Origin: Marinobacter sp.
Lineage (GTDB): Bacteria > Pseudomonadota > Gammaproteobacteria > Pseudomonadales > Oleiphilaceae
Direction of reading: 5' to 3'
Assembly: GCA_018066865.1 (NCBI GenBank)
Contig: JAGPVT010000030.1
Location: 1 to 34,807, forward strand
Length of the DNA stretch: 34,807 nt
In this document: piece by piece, positions 1 through 8,630 of the stretch
How the letters are laid out: each line of letters begins with the position of its first letter
Numbering within the stretch: the stretch's first letter is position 1
The notes under the pieces: generated by a model
Told to the model about the DNA's origin: nothing
The model's input: the letters and a program-made list of their open reading frames with translations, nothing else
The model's database searches: none
Translations under genes and position numbers: made by a program

Positions 1-260
1 GTACGCTGGATAATCAGCGTAGGCAAAAAGTTGCTTTGCTTCTGGGCCGCCATCGCGATTTTGGCGATGAGACCAAGAGTCGTGCTATCGATGATTTCGG
101 TTTCTGTAAGATCAATCACCACGGTCTTGAATAGCGGATCCAGGGTGATGGAATCAACCAGATTATCCAGCGTACAGCAAAGGTTAAGCCGGATTTCTCC
201 AATGAACTTCAGGACGTAGATGCCCTGTTTTTCAGCCTGCAGAATTTTATAACCAGCCAT
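1..260 (-). CDS. STAS-domain anti-sigma factor antagonist (HsbA-like), C-terminus cut by window edge
   Basis: The minus strand reads open from ATG at 258-260 to the left edge (86 complete codons). The product has the STAS layout: an N-terminal beta strand with the G-E-I-R-L pattern, then VVIDLTETEIIDSTTLGLIA, where D58-S59-T60 is the usual site of the reversibly phosphorylated Ser. It starts 16 bases after the stop of the PP2C response regulator, so the two are almost certainly one operon. In Pseudomonas aeruginosa the equivalent pair is HsbR-HsbA, in which the phosphatase sets the phosphorylation state of the STAS protein, which then binds the anti-sigma factor FlgM. That role here is inferred from family and synteny only. 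No stop codon is visible because the gene is truncated by the window. Confidence 0.85.
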   Translation of the reverse strand, partial: MAGYKILQAEKQGIYVLKFIGEIRLNLCCTLDNLVDSITLDPLFKTVVIDLTETEIIDSTTLGLIAKIAMAAQKQSNFLPTLIIQR

Positions 261-276
261 GTCTCTCACACTGCTA

Positions 277-1497
277 CTATTTCAACGACGTGTTGTCTGA
301 CACTGAAACCGTATCAGTAACCGTCACAATACCGATGTCGTCCGGTAACTCTGTGATCTCGTCGAGGTTCAGAGCCTCGCTAAGAGATGCGACAGTGTGA
401 CGACCTCCAGATACGAGTTCAAGTAGTCTCTGCTCCTTTTCATCAAGACTCTTTTGCCGGATGACTTCAAGAATTCCATCTGAAAACAGAATCAGGTGAA
501 AAGGTTTATCCAGTGGGACTTCGTACACTTCCCACTTCGGCGATTCAAAAAGACCGACAGGAAGGCCGCTGCCCTCCAGAAATGCCGTCTCCCCATCTTC
601 AAAGGAGAGAACTGGCATCGGGAAATGAGCACCCACCGAATAAGTTAATTTACGCTCACTAAGGGAAATGATGCCAACAAATATTGTAACGTGTTTGCCC
701 AGGCCGGTATCGAGCAACTCCGAGTTAATTCGCTCAAGAAATCTGTCGGGGTAAAGAATGTCGTCAGTGGATCCACGGCGAAGGTTGCGCTGCAACCGAT
801 TGCTGAGGTTTTTCAGGAGCACGGTCACAAACGCGGAACTGGCCCCGTGGCCGGACACATCGGCAATATATACCAGCGTCTTGTCTTCAGTGAGTGGAAA
901 ATAATCGAGAAAGTCGCCGCTCAGGTATAAAGAGGGTTTGATCAGGTGATCCACATAAAGGCCGCCGGTAAACTGCTCCTTTTCCGGTAACATTCGCAGC
1001 TGTACTTTGCGCCCTGCCCTCTGATCGGCGCGCAACTCGGCAATTCCGTCTCTCAGATCACGATTGGCATCTTCCAGTTCCTGGCGGTAGAGCTGATTCA
1101 AGCGCCCCAGCCGAACCCGGTCAAGGAGCTTGCGTATGACGTCGCCAATGGCTTTTTTGTCTCTACCGCAGGGTTTGAGCACAAAGTCAGAAGCCCCTGC
1201 GCGAAGCGCATCAACAACGTCTTTACTGGATTGGGTAACGGAACAGGCAACGATTGGAGTGAGTGACTCTGATTCTTCCAGACGGTCAGCAAGACCCTCG
1301 ATTTCGGGGGGAGGGAGATCTGCAAAGATAACGTCGGGCATGTTATCGTCAATCATTTCGCCGGCAGACGCGAGATCGCGATAACCAGAGACGTAAAATC
1401 CTCTCGTTTCCAGATAGCGCGCAAGGTCAGCGCGAGCCTTTTCGTCCGAGTCAATAATCAGTATGCGAATTAATAGGCGCCCGTTGCGCGAGGTCAT
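277..1497 (-). CDS. Response regulator with PP2C-type (SpoIIE) phosphatase domain, HsbR-like
   Basis: This 406-residue cytoplasmic protein has an N-terminal receiver domain (about 10-125; acidic D16 region, phospho-acceptor D60 in VIFADLPPPE, K108 in DFVLKPCG). A coiled linker follows (about 130-165, QLYRQELEDANRDLRD). The C-terminal PP2C domain (about 180-395) carries the metal-binding motifs SGDFLDYF (D195), IADVSGHG (D212), LFSDGILEV and DDIGIVTV. The receiver is expected to gate dephosphorylation of the STAS protein encoded just downstream. ATG at 1497 has a purine-rich AGGG about 8 bases upstream. The gene is divergent from the HD gene, with 113 bases between them. The domain call is solid; equivalence to HsbR rests on synteny. 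Confidence 0.9.
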   Translation of the reverse strand: MTSRNGRLLIRILIIDSDEKARADLARYLETRGFYVSGYRDLASAGEMIDDNMPDVIFADLPPPEIEGLADRLEESESLTPIVACSVTQSSKDVVDALRAGASDFVLKPCGRDKKAIGDVIRKLLDRVRLGRLNQLYRQELEDANRDLRDGIAELRADQRAGRKVQLRMLPEKEQFTGGLYVDHLIKPSLYLSGDFLDYFPLTEDKTLVYIADVSGHGASSAFVTVLLKNLSNRLQRNLRRGSTDDILYPDRFLERINSELLDTGLGKHVTIFVGIISLSERKLTYSVGAHFPMPVLSFEDGETAFLEGSGLPVGLFESPKWEVYEVPLDKPFHLILFSDGILEVIRQKSLDEKEQRLLELVSGGRHTVASLSEALNLDEITELPDDIGIVTVTDTVSVSDNTSLK

Positions 1498-1610
1498 GGC
1501 TACTGCCCTAAACTACCAGCGATAAACGAAAAATGGGGTTTCAGAGCCTATTTTGGCACGCCCCTGTGATATAACAAGGCCAGTTTGGCGAAATCCGGAG
1601 ATTCCTGCGA

Positions 1611-3101
1611 ATGAGACGAGCGGTAAATGACCTGTTAGGTGCTTATGACAAGCTGATCATGGATCCGGTTCATGGGGCCATTCCGCTATACCGCCATGAG
1701 GTTCAGGTTATTGACCACCCGTTGTTCCAGCGACTGCGCAACATCTGCCAGAACGATATTCTTAGCCTTGTCTTCCCGGGTGCCACCCATTCCCGATTCC
1801 TGCACAGCATTGGTGTGATGCATGTGGGCACGCGCATGTTCCGTTCAATGATTGACGCCTATCTCAGGGAGCGTCAGCTCAGCGACCAGACGGATCTGAG
1901 CCTCAGCCAACTCGATGCCATCGATTATCTGGCCAAGACCATCCGCCTTGGCTGCCTGCTTCACGACAGCGGCCACTCCAGCTTCTCGCACCAGTTTACC
2001 CAGGCGCAGCGTATTCGCGATCTTATGTCGCGCTCTGGCCGGTTTGCAGATCTATGGGAAGGCGTGGACTATTCCGCTTACCACAGCGCAGAACCCGAAG
2101 AACTCGAACATGAACATTATTCCGTCCGGGTTGCCCACGATGTGCTGTCGGCGGTCGACCTGGAAAGCGCTGGGCTCTATGCCCAGGACATTATCGGCAT
2201 TATGGAGACAACTGAGGTTACGCCCAGCGACACCTTCTGCCGCCATGCCCGTACTTTCTGGGGGTTTATTGCGGGTAAAGATGCCGAGGCAGAATCACTG
2301 ATCAGTGAGAATATTCCCCGGCTGGTGCTGGACCTTCTGTCCTCAATAGTTTCCGGGGAAATTGATGCCGACCGCGCCGATTACATGCTGCGCGACGGAT
2401 TTCATTCTTCTGTCACCATTGGCGGGTTCAACCTTGACCACCTGCTCAGCAACTTGCGCATCGGCTGGGATGAATCAGAGCCTTGGCTGGGGTTGGCAAT
2501 CACGCAAAAAGGCCTGGGGGCGCTGGAGGATTTTGTTTACAGCCGTTACCAGATGTATCGCAAGGTTTATGCTCACAAAACGGCTCTGGGGTTCGACTGG
2601 CTGTTGCGAGAAGCCATCAACGAAGTTCTGGAAGACCCGGAGTGCTTTGAATGGATCGACACCTGCCTGAGCAACATGCGTTATTTTGCGGAACTCACCG
2701 ACAACTTCTTTTGGGAAGCTTTCCGGAAAGTTGCGCGTCAACGCCCGGAGAGCTTTTCTTTCTGCATTGTTAACCGGGTAAAACTGAATCACCTCGATAC
2801 CCGCGAAGATTTGTCAGCGAGCGGCATTGCCAGCCACAGTGCCTGGCTGGCCGAGGCCATGGACTTCAATCCCGCCCACGTTGTTACCTGTTCCATGCGA
2901 GCTCGTTTCTCGAACATTCAGGACAACTTCAACGGTATCAAGGTGCTGATACGGGATCCGGTCAATCGTACGCGTTCACTGAAAAAGATCACCGACGTCA
3001 GTGCCTTCTTCAGCAAATTCAGCGACGGTACGATTACGCATTTCTATACGCGCCCGGATATCACCAATGATCAAGGGCCAGGCATTAGCATTACCGGTTG
3101 A
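1611..3101 (+). CDS. HD superfamily phosphohydrolase (COG1078/dGTPase-like)
   Basis: This 496-residue protein resembles the SAMHD1/dNTPase-like branch of HD phosphohydrolases. The opening DPVHGAIPLYRHEVQVIDHP and FQRLRNICQ, then HSRFLHSIGV (H65), LLHDSGHSSFSH (H118-D119) and DADRADYMLRD (D252 or D257), supply the H...HD...D metal site. The substrate is unknown; family members act on dNTPs or other nucleotides. No membrane segments are seen. ATG at 1611 has CGGAG ten bases upstream. The stop overlaps the tail of the convergent flavoprotein gene by 11 bases. Confidence 0.85.
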   Translation: MRRAVNDLLGAYDKLIMDPVHGAIPLYRHEVQVIDHPLFQRLRNICQNDILSLVFPGATHSRFLHSIGVMHVGTRMFRSMIDAYLRERQLSDQTDLSLSQLDAIDYLAKTIRLGCLLHDSGHSSFSHQFTQAQRIRDLMSRSGRFADLWEGVDYSAYHSAEPEELEHEHYSVRVAHDVLSAVDLESAGLYAQDIIGIMETTEVTPSDTFCRHARTFWGFIAGKDAEAESLISENIPRLVLDLLSSIVSGEIDADRADYMLRDGFHSSVTIGGFNLDHLLSNLRIGWDESEPWLGLAITQKGLGALEDFVYSRYQMYRKVYAHKTALGFDWLLREAINEVLEDPECFEWIDTCLSNMRYFAELTDNFFWEAFRKVARQRPESFSFCIVNRVKLNHLDTREDLSASGIASHSAWLAEAMDFNPAHVVTCSMRARFSNIQDNFNGIKVLIRDPVNRTRSLKKITDVSAFFSKFSDGTITHFYTRPDITNDQGPGISITG

Positions 3102-4134
3102 GAGACTTTGCTGAACGCGCAGTCACCAGGCTACAGGCGCTATCAAAGGCGCCTTCAACACGGCCGCCGCTGAGCCAGTCTCCGGCAACACCAATTCCCT
3201 GTTCTGGAAACCACAGGTGACCGGGGTTGGCGCCACCCTCAGAGCGGGCATACAGCCAGCGGTGCGATAATGCTTCCGTAACCTCGACCTCTGTACCTGT
3301 GAGCTCCCTGAATGCAGCAATCAGCTCTGATTTCACCCGGTCTGGCGAGGCGTCCACGTTGCGCTCAGTCCACTCGGGATTCGCATGCAGAACCCACCAT
3401 ATACCCTTTTCAATCTGATCCGCGCTCGCGCGGCCGGGTTTGCTGGAGTTGTTTGCGACCCAGAAAAGCACTGGATTATCGCAGCGCATGCCCTCATGGC
3501 GGGGCCACGGGTTTTTCATGAAATGCGCCGCCACGGCCCAACACGGCAGCACTCGGCTTACCGCATCATCAAGCTGGGCTGCGAGTTCTGGCAGATCGCT
3601 CTGGGCAAGTAGGTCTCGAGCCTGGGCAGGAGGGGCAGTGATAATGACCTCGTCAAAGACGCCCACCTCTGCCTCATTACTGTTAGTCAGAACCCAACCC
3701 TTGTCAGTTCGGACCATGCTTTCAATACGTGTTTCTGCAATCACCGTGGCGTGGGCAGACAGCGCACGGGAAATTGCGGTCATTCTTGGTGTGCCCACAT
3801 ACCGCGGCTCATCCGGAAAGCCCTGCCACTGGTTATCTTTGCCTTGAAACCCGAACTGGCCACTCCAGGTGGCAAAGCTGCCTTCGCCCGCAAACTCATT
3901 CAGGAATGGCAAGAAATCCGGATTGCGTGAAGTAAAGTATTGCGCACCTATGTCCACGGACCCATCGACAACCCGTTTTGCGGCCAATCGACCACCCGGG
4001 CCCCGGCTTTTTTCAAACACAGTGACATCGTAGCCCTCGTGCTTCAGCTTGATTGCGGCAGTCAGACCCGCAAGGCCTGAACCAACAATTGCGATGCGGC
4101 GTATATCAGTTGTATGAAATGTCTCATTAAACAT
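3091..4134 (-). CDS. FAD/NAD(P)-dependent oxidoreductase, renalase-like amine oxidase family
   Basis: The product of 347 residues has an N-terminal dinucleotide fold (IAIVGSGLAGLTAAIKL, glycines near 18/20/23, E41 for the ribose), then SRGPGGRLA, and a C-terminal FAD-closing motif GIGVAGDWLSGGRVEGAF. This is the architecture of COG3380 renalase-like flavoproteins; the substrate is not known. The open frame extends upstream to a TTG at 4173, but the ATG at 4134 places the nucleotide-binding strand at the usual distance from the N terminus and is preferred. Neither start has a strong ribosome-binding site. The gene is convergent with the HD gene and divergent from the lipid operon. Confidence 0.8.
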   Translation of the reverse strand: MFNETFHTTDIRRIAIVGSGLAGLTAAIKLKHEGYDVTVFEKSRGPGGRLAAKRVVDGSVDIGAQYFTSRNPDFLPFLNEFAGEGSFATWSGQFGFQGKDNQWQGFPDEPRYVGTPRMTAISRALSAHATVIAETRIESMVRTDKGWVLTNSNEAEVGVFDEVIITAPPAQARDLLAQSDLPELAAQLDDAVSRVLPCWAVAAHFMKNPWPRHEGMRCDNPVLFWVANNSSKPGRASADQIEKGIWWVLHANPEWTERNVDASPDRVKSELIAAFRELTGTEVEVTEALSHRWLYARSEGGANPGHLWFPEQGIGVAGDWLSGGRVEGAFDSACSLVTARSAKSLNR

Positions 4135-4263
4135 GGTTATGGTGCATCCAAGTACTGTGGTGTGAGCGTACAAACTGTCAAGCGATAAGGCCCGGCTTCT
4201 TTTAAAACCTAGCCGAAGACCGCGCCATTCACGTTCAATTCAGAGAAAAAGGGCAATGAGGGT

Positions 4264-5220
4264 ATGACCCGAGTGCAAAACGTGTTTATTAATATCTTGA
4301 GGTGGTTCGATTCGAATGCCGGTTCGGATCACATTGACGCAACCTCCCGTTCGTTCAATTTTGTGCGCGTCATTCCGTTTCTGGTGCTTCATTTAACCTG
4401 CCTGCTAGCATTTTACACCGGCGTAAGTGCGTTTGCGGCTGGTTTCGCCTTCGTCTTTTTCGTGGTTCGGATGTTCGCCATTACCGGATTCTACCACCGG
4501 TACTTTGCACACAAGACCTTCAAAACGAGCCGTCCGGCTCAGTTTGTGTTCGCACTGCTCGGCGCCAGCGCCGCTCAGCGTAGCCCGCTTTGGTGGGCTG
4601 CGCATCACAGGCATCATCATCAGCATTCTGATCGGGAGCAAGATCTGCATTCACCTCATCAGGGGGGCTTCTGGTGGTCACACATGGGGTGGTTTACCTG
4701 CGACGCCGGATTCGTGACCGATGAGCGTCGCATACGCGACTGGCTCAAGTTTCCTGAACTCAAGCTTATCAACCGGTTTGATGCACTGGTTCCGGCAGCT
4801 GCGGCCGTTCTGATTTACGGCCTGGGTGAAGCGCTGGCTGCCTGGGCACCGGGGCTTGGCACCAACGGTTTACAAATGCTGATATGGGGCTTTTTTGTTT
4901 CCACTGTGGTGTTGTTTCATGCCACCGTTTCCATAAATTCGCTATCGCACGTTTGGGGCAAGCGTCGGTTTGAAACCTCAGACGACAGCCGAAACAACTT
5001 TTGGCTTGCCCTCCTGACTCTTGGTGAAGGATGGCACAACAACCACCATCGCTGGCCCCAGTCTGTAAGGCAGGGTTTTCGCTGGTATGAGATAGATGTG
5101 ACCTGGTACGGGCTCTGGGTGCTGTCGAAACTGGGCATCATCTGGGATTTAAACCCGATCCCCAAGCATATTCAGGAAGAAACCCGCCAACTTGACCAAA
5201 TGAGGAGGGCGCAGAAATGA
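4264..5220 (+). CDS. Fatty acid desaturase (acyl-CoA/stearoyl-CoA delta-9 type)
   Basis: This is a 318-residue integral membrane di-iron desaturase. Histidine boxes are visible at HRYFAH (H78-H83), AAHHRHHHQHSD (about 114-121) and GWHNNHH (H258-H262), with an extra conserved NSLSHVWG. Hydrophobic segments lie near 35-75, 95-105, 175-195 and 205-222. It is expected to introduce a cis double bond into acyl chains at the inner membrane, giving the unsaturated substrate that Cfa-type enzymes act on. It is the first gene of a compact operon, and its TGA overlaps the next ATG (ATGA). ATG at 4264 has AAGGG about ten bases upstream. Confidence 0.9.
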   Translation: MTRVQNVFINILRWFDSNAGSDHIDATSRSFNFVRVIPFLVLHLTCLLAFYTGVSAFAAGFAFVFFVVRMFAITGFYHRYFAHKTFKTSRPAQFVFALLGASAAQRSPLWWAAHHRHHHQHSDREQDLHSPHQGGFWWSHMGWFTCDAGFVTDERRIRDWLKFPELKLINRFDALVPAAAAVLIYGLGEALAAWAPGLGTNGLQMLIWGFFVSTVVLFHATVSINSLSHVWGKRRFETSDDSRNNFWLALLTLGEGWHNNHHRWPQSVRQGFRWYEIDVTWYGLWVLSKLGIIWDLNPIPKHIQEETRQLDQMRRAQK

Positions 5221-5684
5221 AACCTGCCCCGACTATCGAAGTAGGACACCCGAATTCGACCGTGCCTGCAACACTGGCGCAATTCAGGGTTTTATTTAAC
5301 CAGCTTGATAAAGGCAACCTGAACAAACTTCCGGCAATTTACAGTGAGGACATCCGTTTTCAGGACCCCCTTGGTTCTGTGGAAGGTCTCGACGCTTTGA
5401 CCCGTTATTTTGCTGGCGCTTACGAAAACGTTATTTCCTGCCACTTCGCTTTTGAAGATTCTGTTGTTCAGGACAGTTCTGCCAGCATCCCTTGGATAAT
5501 GCATTTGCGCCACAAACGCATTCGCGGGGGGAGTGAGATACAGGTAGCCGGCATCAGCCATCTGAAAGTCCGGGACGGCAAAATTTGCTATCACCGGGAT
5601 TATTTTGATGCCGGCGAACTGCTGTATGAAAATTTGCCGGTTGTTGGTGGTGTTATTCGCTGGGTTAAGGGTTACGCAGGATGA
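5217..5684 (+). CDS. NTF2-like / SnoaL-type small protein
   Basis: The 155-residue protein has the cone-shaped NTF2/SnoaL fold pattern: LFNQLDKGNLNKLPAIYSED followed by IRFQDPLGSVEGLDALTRYF, then several beta strands. No catalytic residues can be assigned. The gene overlaps the desaturase stop and the SDR start, both by ATGA, so translation is probably coupled. A protein of this family regularly precedes the SDR-FAD-DUF1365-Cfa set in other proteobacteria (from memory), suggesting a role in the same lipid modification, perhaps as an accessory or substrate-binding protein. Confidence 0.75.
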   Translation: MKPAPTIEVGHPNSTVPATLAQFRVLFNQLDKGNLNKLPAIYSEDIRFQDPLGSVEGLDALTRYFAGAYENVISCHFAFEDSVVQDSSASIPWIMHLRHKRIRGGSEIQVAGISHLKVRDGKICYHRDYFDAGELLYENLPVVGGVIRWVKGYAG

Positions 5685-6481
5685 GCGATCGCCTCAATAC
5701 CGTATCCAATATCTGGATCACCGGTGCCAGTTCAGGCATTGGTGAATCTGTCACCCGCGCGCTGGTTCGGGGTGGCCACCGACTGGTTGTTACCGGGCGC
5801 CGGCCAGAGCCGCTGGAGAAGCTAAAAGCTCTCGCACCGGAGCTCGTTGTGCCCGCCATCGCGGACACAACGAGCAAGGACAACCTGCAATCAATTGCGG
5901 CAACGCTGGAATCCCACGGCAACTTGAATATGGCCATCCTCAACGCCGGCACGTGCGAATACCTCGATATTGCGGATTACAGCAGCGATGTGATCGAAAA
6001 AAACATACAAACCAATGTAATTGGCACCGCACGTTGCGTTGAAATCTCCTTGCCTGCGTTGCGCCGCACCCGCTCCAAAGGGTTACCCGCCGCGCTGGTG
6101 ATCGTGGGTTCGTCTGCCTGGTGGTTCCCGTTCGCCCGGGCCGAGGGCTACGGTGCATCGAAAGCCGCACTGGCCTATTTTGCCCAAAGCTTGCGGGCGG
6201 ATCTGGCTACCGAAGGCATTGATGTGGTTCTGGTTTCTCCGGGCTTTGTAAAAACGCCCCTGACCGACCGCAACGATTTTCCGATGCCATTCCTGGTGAC
6301 CGCCGAAGATGCCGCTGAGCGGATCGTCAGCGGTCTTGCCAAAGGCCATAACGAAATAGCCTTTCCGAAACGCTTCACCTGGATTATGAAATGTCTGGGC
6401 GCACTGCCCCAACCTCTGATTGATCGAATGGCCGCCTCGATGGCGCGCAAAAGCTCCAGCAAACAGGAAACAAAGGAATGA
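5681..6481 (+). CDS. Short-chain dehydrogenase/reductase (SDR)
   Basis: This is a 266-residue classical SDR: cofactor motif TGASSGIG (14-21), LNAG (87-90), catalytic Ser in VGSSAWW (144/145) and YGASK (Y157, K161). R40-R41 after strand beta-2 would suit NADP(H). It sits inside the lipid operon with 4-bp overlaps on both sides. Its natural substrate is unknown. In this context an oxidised or methylated acyl chain is a reasonable guess, but nothing in the sequence shows it. Confidence 0.85.
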   Translation: MSDRLNTVSNIWITGASSGIGESVTRALVRGGHRLVVTGRRPEPLEKLKALAPELVVPAIADTTSKDNLQSIAATLESHGNLNMAILNAGTCEYLDIADYSSDVIEKNIQTNVIGTARCVEISLPALRRTRSKGLPAALVIVGSSAWWFPFARAEGYGASKAALAYFAQSLRADLATEGIDVVLVSPGFVKTPLTDRNDFPMPFLVTAEDAAERIVSGLAKGHNEIAFPKRFTWIMKCLGALPQPLIDRMAASMARKSSSKQETKE

Positions 6482-7743
6482 CCAACGAACGTCAGCGTAT
6501 TGCTGTTATCGGAGCGGGTGTCTCCGGCCTTACAACAGCATGGCTTCTCGCTGAAAAGCACGATGTACAACTGTTTGAGGCCGGCGATTATGCCGGAGGC
6601 CATACCAACACCGAGTACGTTGAATCCGGCGGGCGCGCCTGGCCGGTAAACACCGGCTTTATAGTATTCAACGATTGGACATACCCGAATTTCATGCGCC
6701 TTATGGACCGCTTGGGTGTGCCATCAGAAGTCAGTGATATGAGTTTCAGCGTGGATAGCAGCACCACGGGCCTCCAGTACAACGGAACCAGCCTGAATAC
6801 GCTGTTCGCCCAACGTAAAAACCTGTTTAACCTGCCGTTCCTTAACATGGTTCGGGAGATTTTGAGGTTCAATAAAGAAACCCGAGCGGACTTGGCAGCC
6901 GGCACTATCCGGAGCACGGAAACCCTTGGCGAGTATCTGAACCGCAACCGCTATTCCCGGTATTTCCGAAACAACTACATTGTCCCCATGGGCGCAGCTA
7001 TATGGTCGGCGCCGGAAATTGTACTTGAACAGTTTCCGATACGTTTTTTCCTCCAGTTCTTCAATAACCACGGCATGCTGTCGGTAGACGACCGCCCAAC
7101 CTGGCGCGTTATTTCCGATGGTTCCGCGCGGTACGTCAAGGCCATGATGGAGCGGCTCGGGGATTGCATCCATTTAAACTCGCCCGTGCAAGCCGTAACC
7201 CGGGGTGAAAGCAGCGTTACAGTGACTGCTGAAGGCCAGTCACATGAGTTCGATCAGGTTATATTTGGTTGCCACAGTGACCAGGCATTGGCGATGCTCA
7301 CCGATCCCAGCGACCAGGAACGCGACATTCTGGGTGCCATCCCCTATCAGGAAAACGATGTGGTACTGCACACAGACAGCAGCGTGCTGCCAGGCAACCG
7401 CAGAGCCTGGGCAGCATGGAACTATTTTATTCCGAAACACAGCACCGAACCGGTTTCTGTTACCTACAACATGAACATACTGCAGAATTTCCACAACGCA
7501 CCGGAAATTTTCTGCGTAACCCTGAATCGAAGCCACGACATTGCTCCAGACAAGGTGATCAAGCGCTTCAACTACTCTCACCCGGTGTTTACCCTGGAAG
7601 CAGTCCAGGCTCAGGAGCGTTACGAAGAAATTGGAAACAAGAACCGTACCCACTTCTGTGGCGCGTACTGGTTCAACGGTTTCCATGAAGATGGCGTGCG
7701 CAGTGCACTGCGCGTCACCCACGATTTTGGAGTGGAGCTCTGA
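6478..7743 (+). CDS. FAD-dependent amine-oxidase-like protein (COG2907)
   Basis: This 421-residue flavoprotein has N-terminal VIGAGVSGLTTAWLLAEKHD (glycines at 12, 14, 17; E35), then AGGHTNT, a hallmark of the COG2907 group always found near cfa. The C-terminal part contains FCGAYWFNGFHEDGVRSAL, closing the FAD site. It lies directly before DUF1365 and Cfa, the standard order of this cluster. In Rhodobacter, flavoproteins working beside Cfa-like methyltransferases help make furan fatty acids (from memory); whether this one does is unknown. Its ATG overlaps the SDR stop. Confidence 0.85.
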   Translation: MTNERQRIAVIGAGVSGLTTAWLLAEKHDVQLFEAGDYAGGHTNTEYVESGGRAWPVNTGFIVFNDWTYPNFMRLMDRLGVPSEVSDMSFSVDSSTTGLQYNGTSLNTLFAQRKNLFNLPFLNMVREILRFNKETRADLAAGTIRSTETLGEYLNRNRYSRYFRNNYIVPMGAAIWSAPEIVLEQFPIRFFLQFFNNHGMLSVDDRPTWRVISDGSARYVKAMMERLGDCIHLNSPVQAVTRGESSVTVTAEGQSHEFDQVIFGCHSDQALAMLTDPSDQERDILGAIPYQENDVVLHTDSSVLPGNRRAWAAWNYFIPKHSTEPVSVTYNMNILQNFHNAPEIFCVTLNRSHDIAPDKVIKRFNYSHPVFTLEAVQAQERYEEIGNKNRTHFCGAYWFNGFHEDGVRSALRVTHDFGVEL

Positions 7744-7745
7744 TA

Positions 7746-8630
7746 ATGAGCAGCCAATGGTTACAAGGCTCAATTCGGCACCGGCGCCTGTATCCCGTTC
7801 GGCATGAGTTTGAATACCATACGGGTATGTTGGCGCTGGATACCGACGAATGGAATCAGGTCACCAGCGTGAGCCCATTTTTTTCGCTGGAACGCTTCAA
7901 TTGGCTATCCCTGAAACGAAAAGACTATTTTCGGCCCGAGGCGGGGGAGCTTTCAGAAGCAGTGCGGGCACAGGTTGAAACGGCAACCGGCTGGCGCCCG
8001 GACGGCGTAGTAGAGCTAATCACCCATCCCCGCTACGCAGGCTATGTATTCAATCCGGTGAGCTTCTACTTCTGCTACCGCATGGGCGAGAGCGGCGCCG
8101 ATGGTGAGGTTCCTGCTGTGATTGTGGCCCAGATCACCAATACGCCCTGGAATGAGCGCCACATCTACTGCCTGGAAACTACGGGCAGCGAGCCAAATGC
8201 TGCAGGCTGGCGCACCGAGCAGTTCGGGTTCACCAAACGCTTCCATGTTTCTCCCTTCAACGCCATGGCGCAGCACTACGAGTGGACGTTCAGCTTTCGC
8301 GGGCCAGAACTGAGAATTCATATGAACGTGCTGGAAGAAGGAAAAAAGCATTTTGACGCCACGCTTGTAGTCCGGAGAGCACCACTTACACGTAAAACTC
8401 TTCATAAAAGTCTGCGCCAGTTCCCTGTGGAAGCGCTCAAGGTGGCCGCCGGTATTTACTGGCACGCCCTGAAACTGAAGTTCAAGGGGGCGCCGTTTTA
8501 CACCCACCCGGACAAGCTTGGCGAAAGCGACCCGTCCCACAGGCTGGGCAGCGGCGATCATGGGGTAGATGTAACCAGCGCAGGCGACTCAAGCAAGATT
8601 CGAGGAAAGGTAAGCTCATGGAGAACATGA
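7746..8630 (+). CDS. DUF1365 family protein
   Basis: This 294-residue protein carries DUF1365 signatures: an early IRHRRLYPVRHEF, HPRYAGYVFNPVSFYFCY, NTPWNERHIYCL and KRFHVSPFNAMAQHYEW. No biochemical function is established for the family, but its gene is almost always between the COG2907 flavoprotein and Cfa, as here. The start lies 2 bases after the upstream stop, and the last 13 bases overlap the cfa start. No signal peptide is seen. Confidence 0.85.
   Translation: MSSQWLQGSIRHRRLYPVRHEFEYHTGMLALDTDEWNQVTSVSPFFSLERFNWLSLKRKDYFRPEAGELSEAVRAQVETATGWRPDGVVELITHPRYAGYVFNPVSFYFCYRMGESGADGEVPAVIVAQITNTPWNERHIYCLETTGSEPNAAGWRTEQFGFTKRFHVSPFNAMAQHYEWTFSFRGPELRIHMNVLEEGKKHFDATLVVRRAPLTRKTLHKSLRQFPVEALKVAAGIYWHALKLKFKGAPFYTHPDKLGESDPSHRLGSGDHGVDVTSAGDSSKIRGKVSSWRT

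Noticed and set aside
1553..1568. Sigma-54-like TGGCACG-N4-TGTG upstream of the HD gene
   Set aside because: The -24 element is good but the -12 GC is absent at the required spacing, so it is probably chance.
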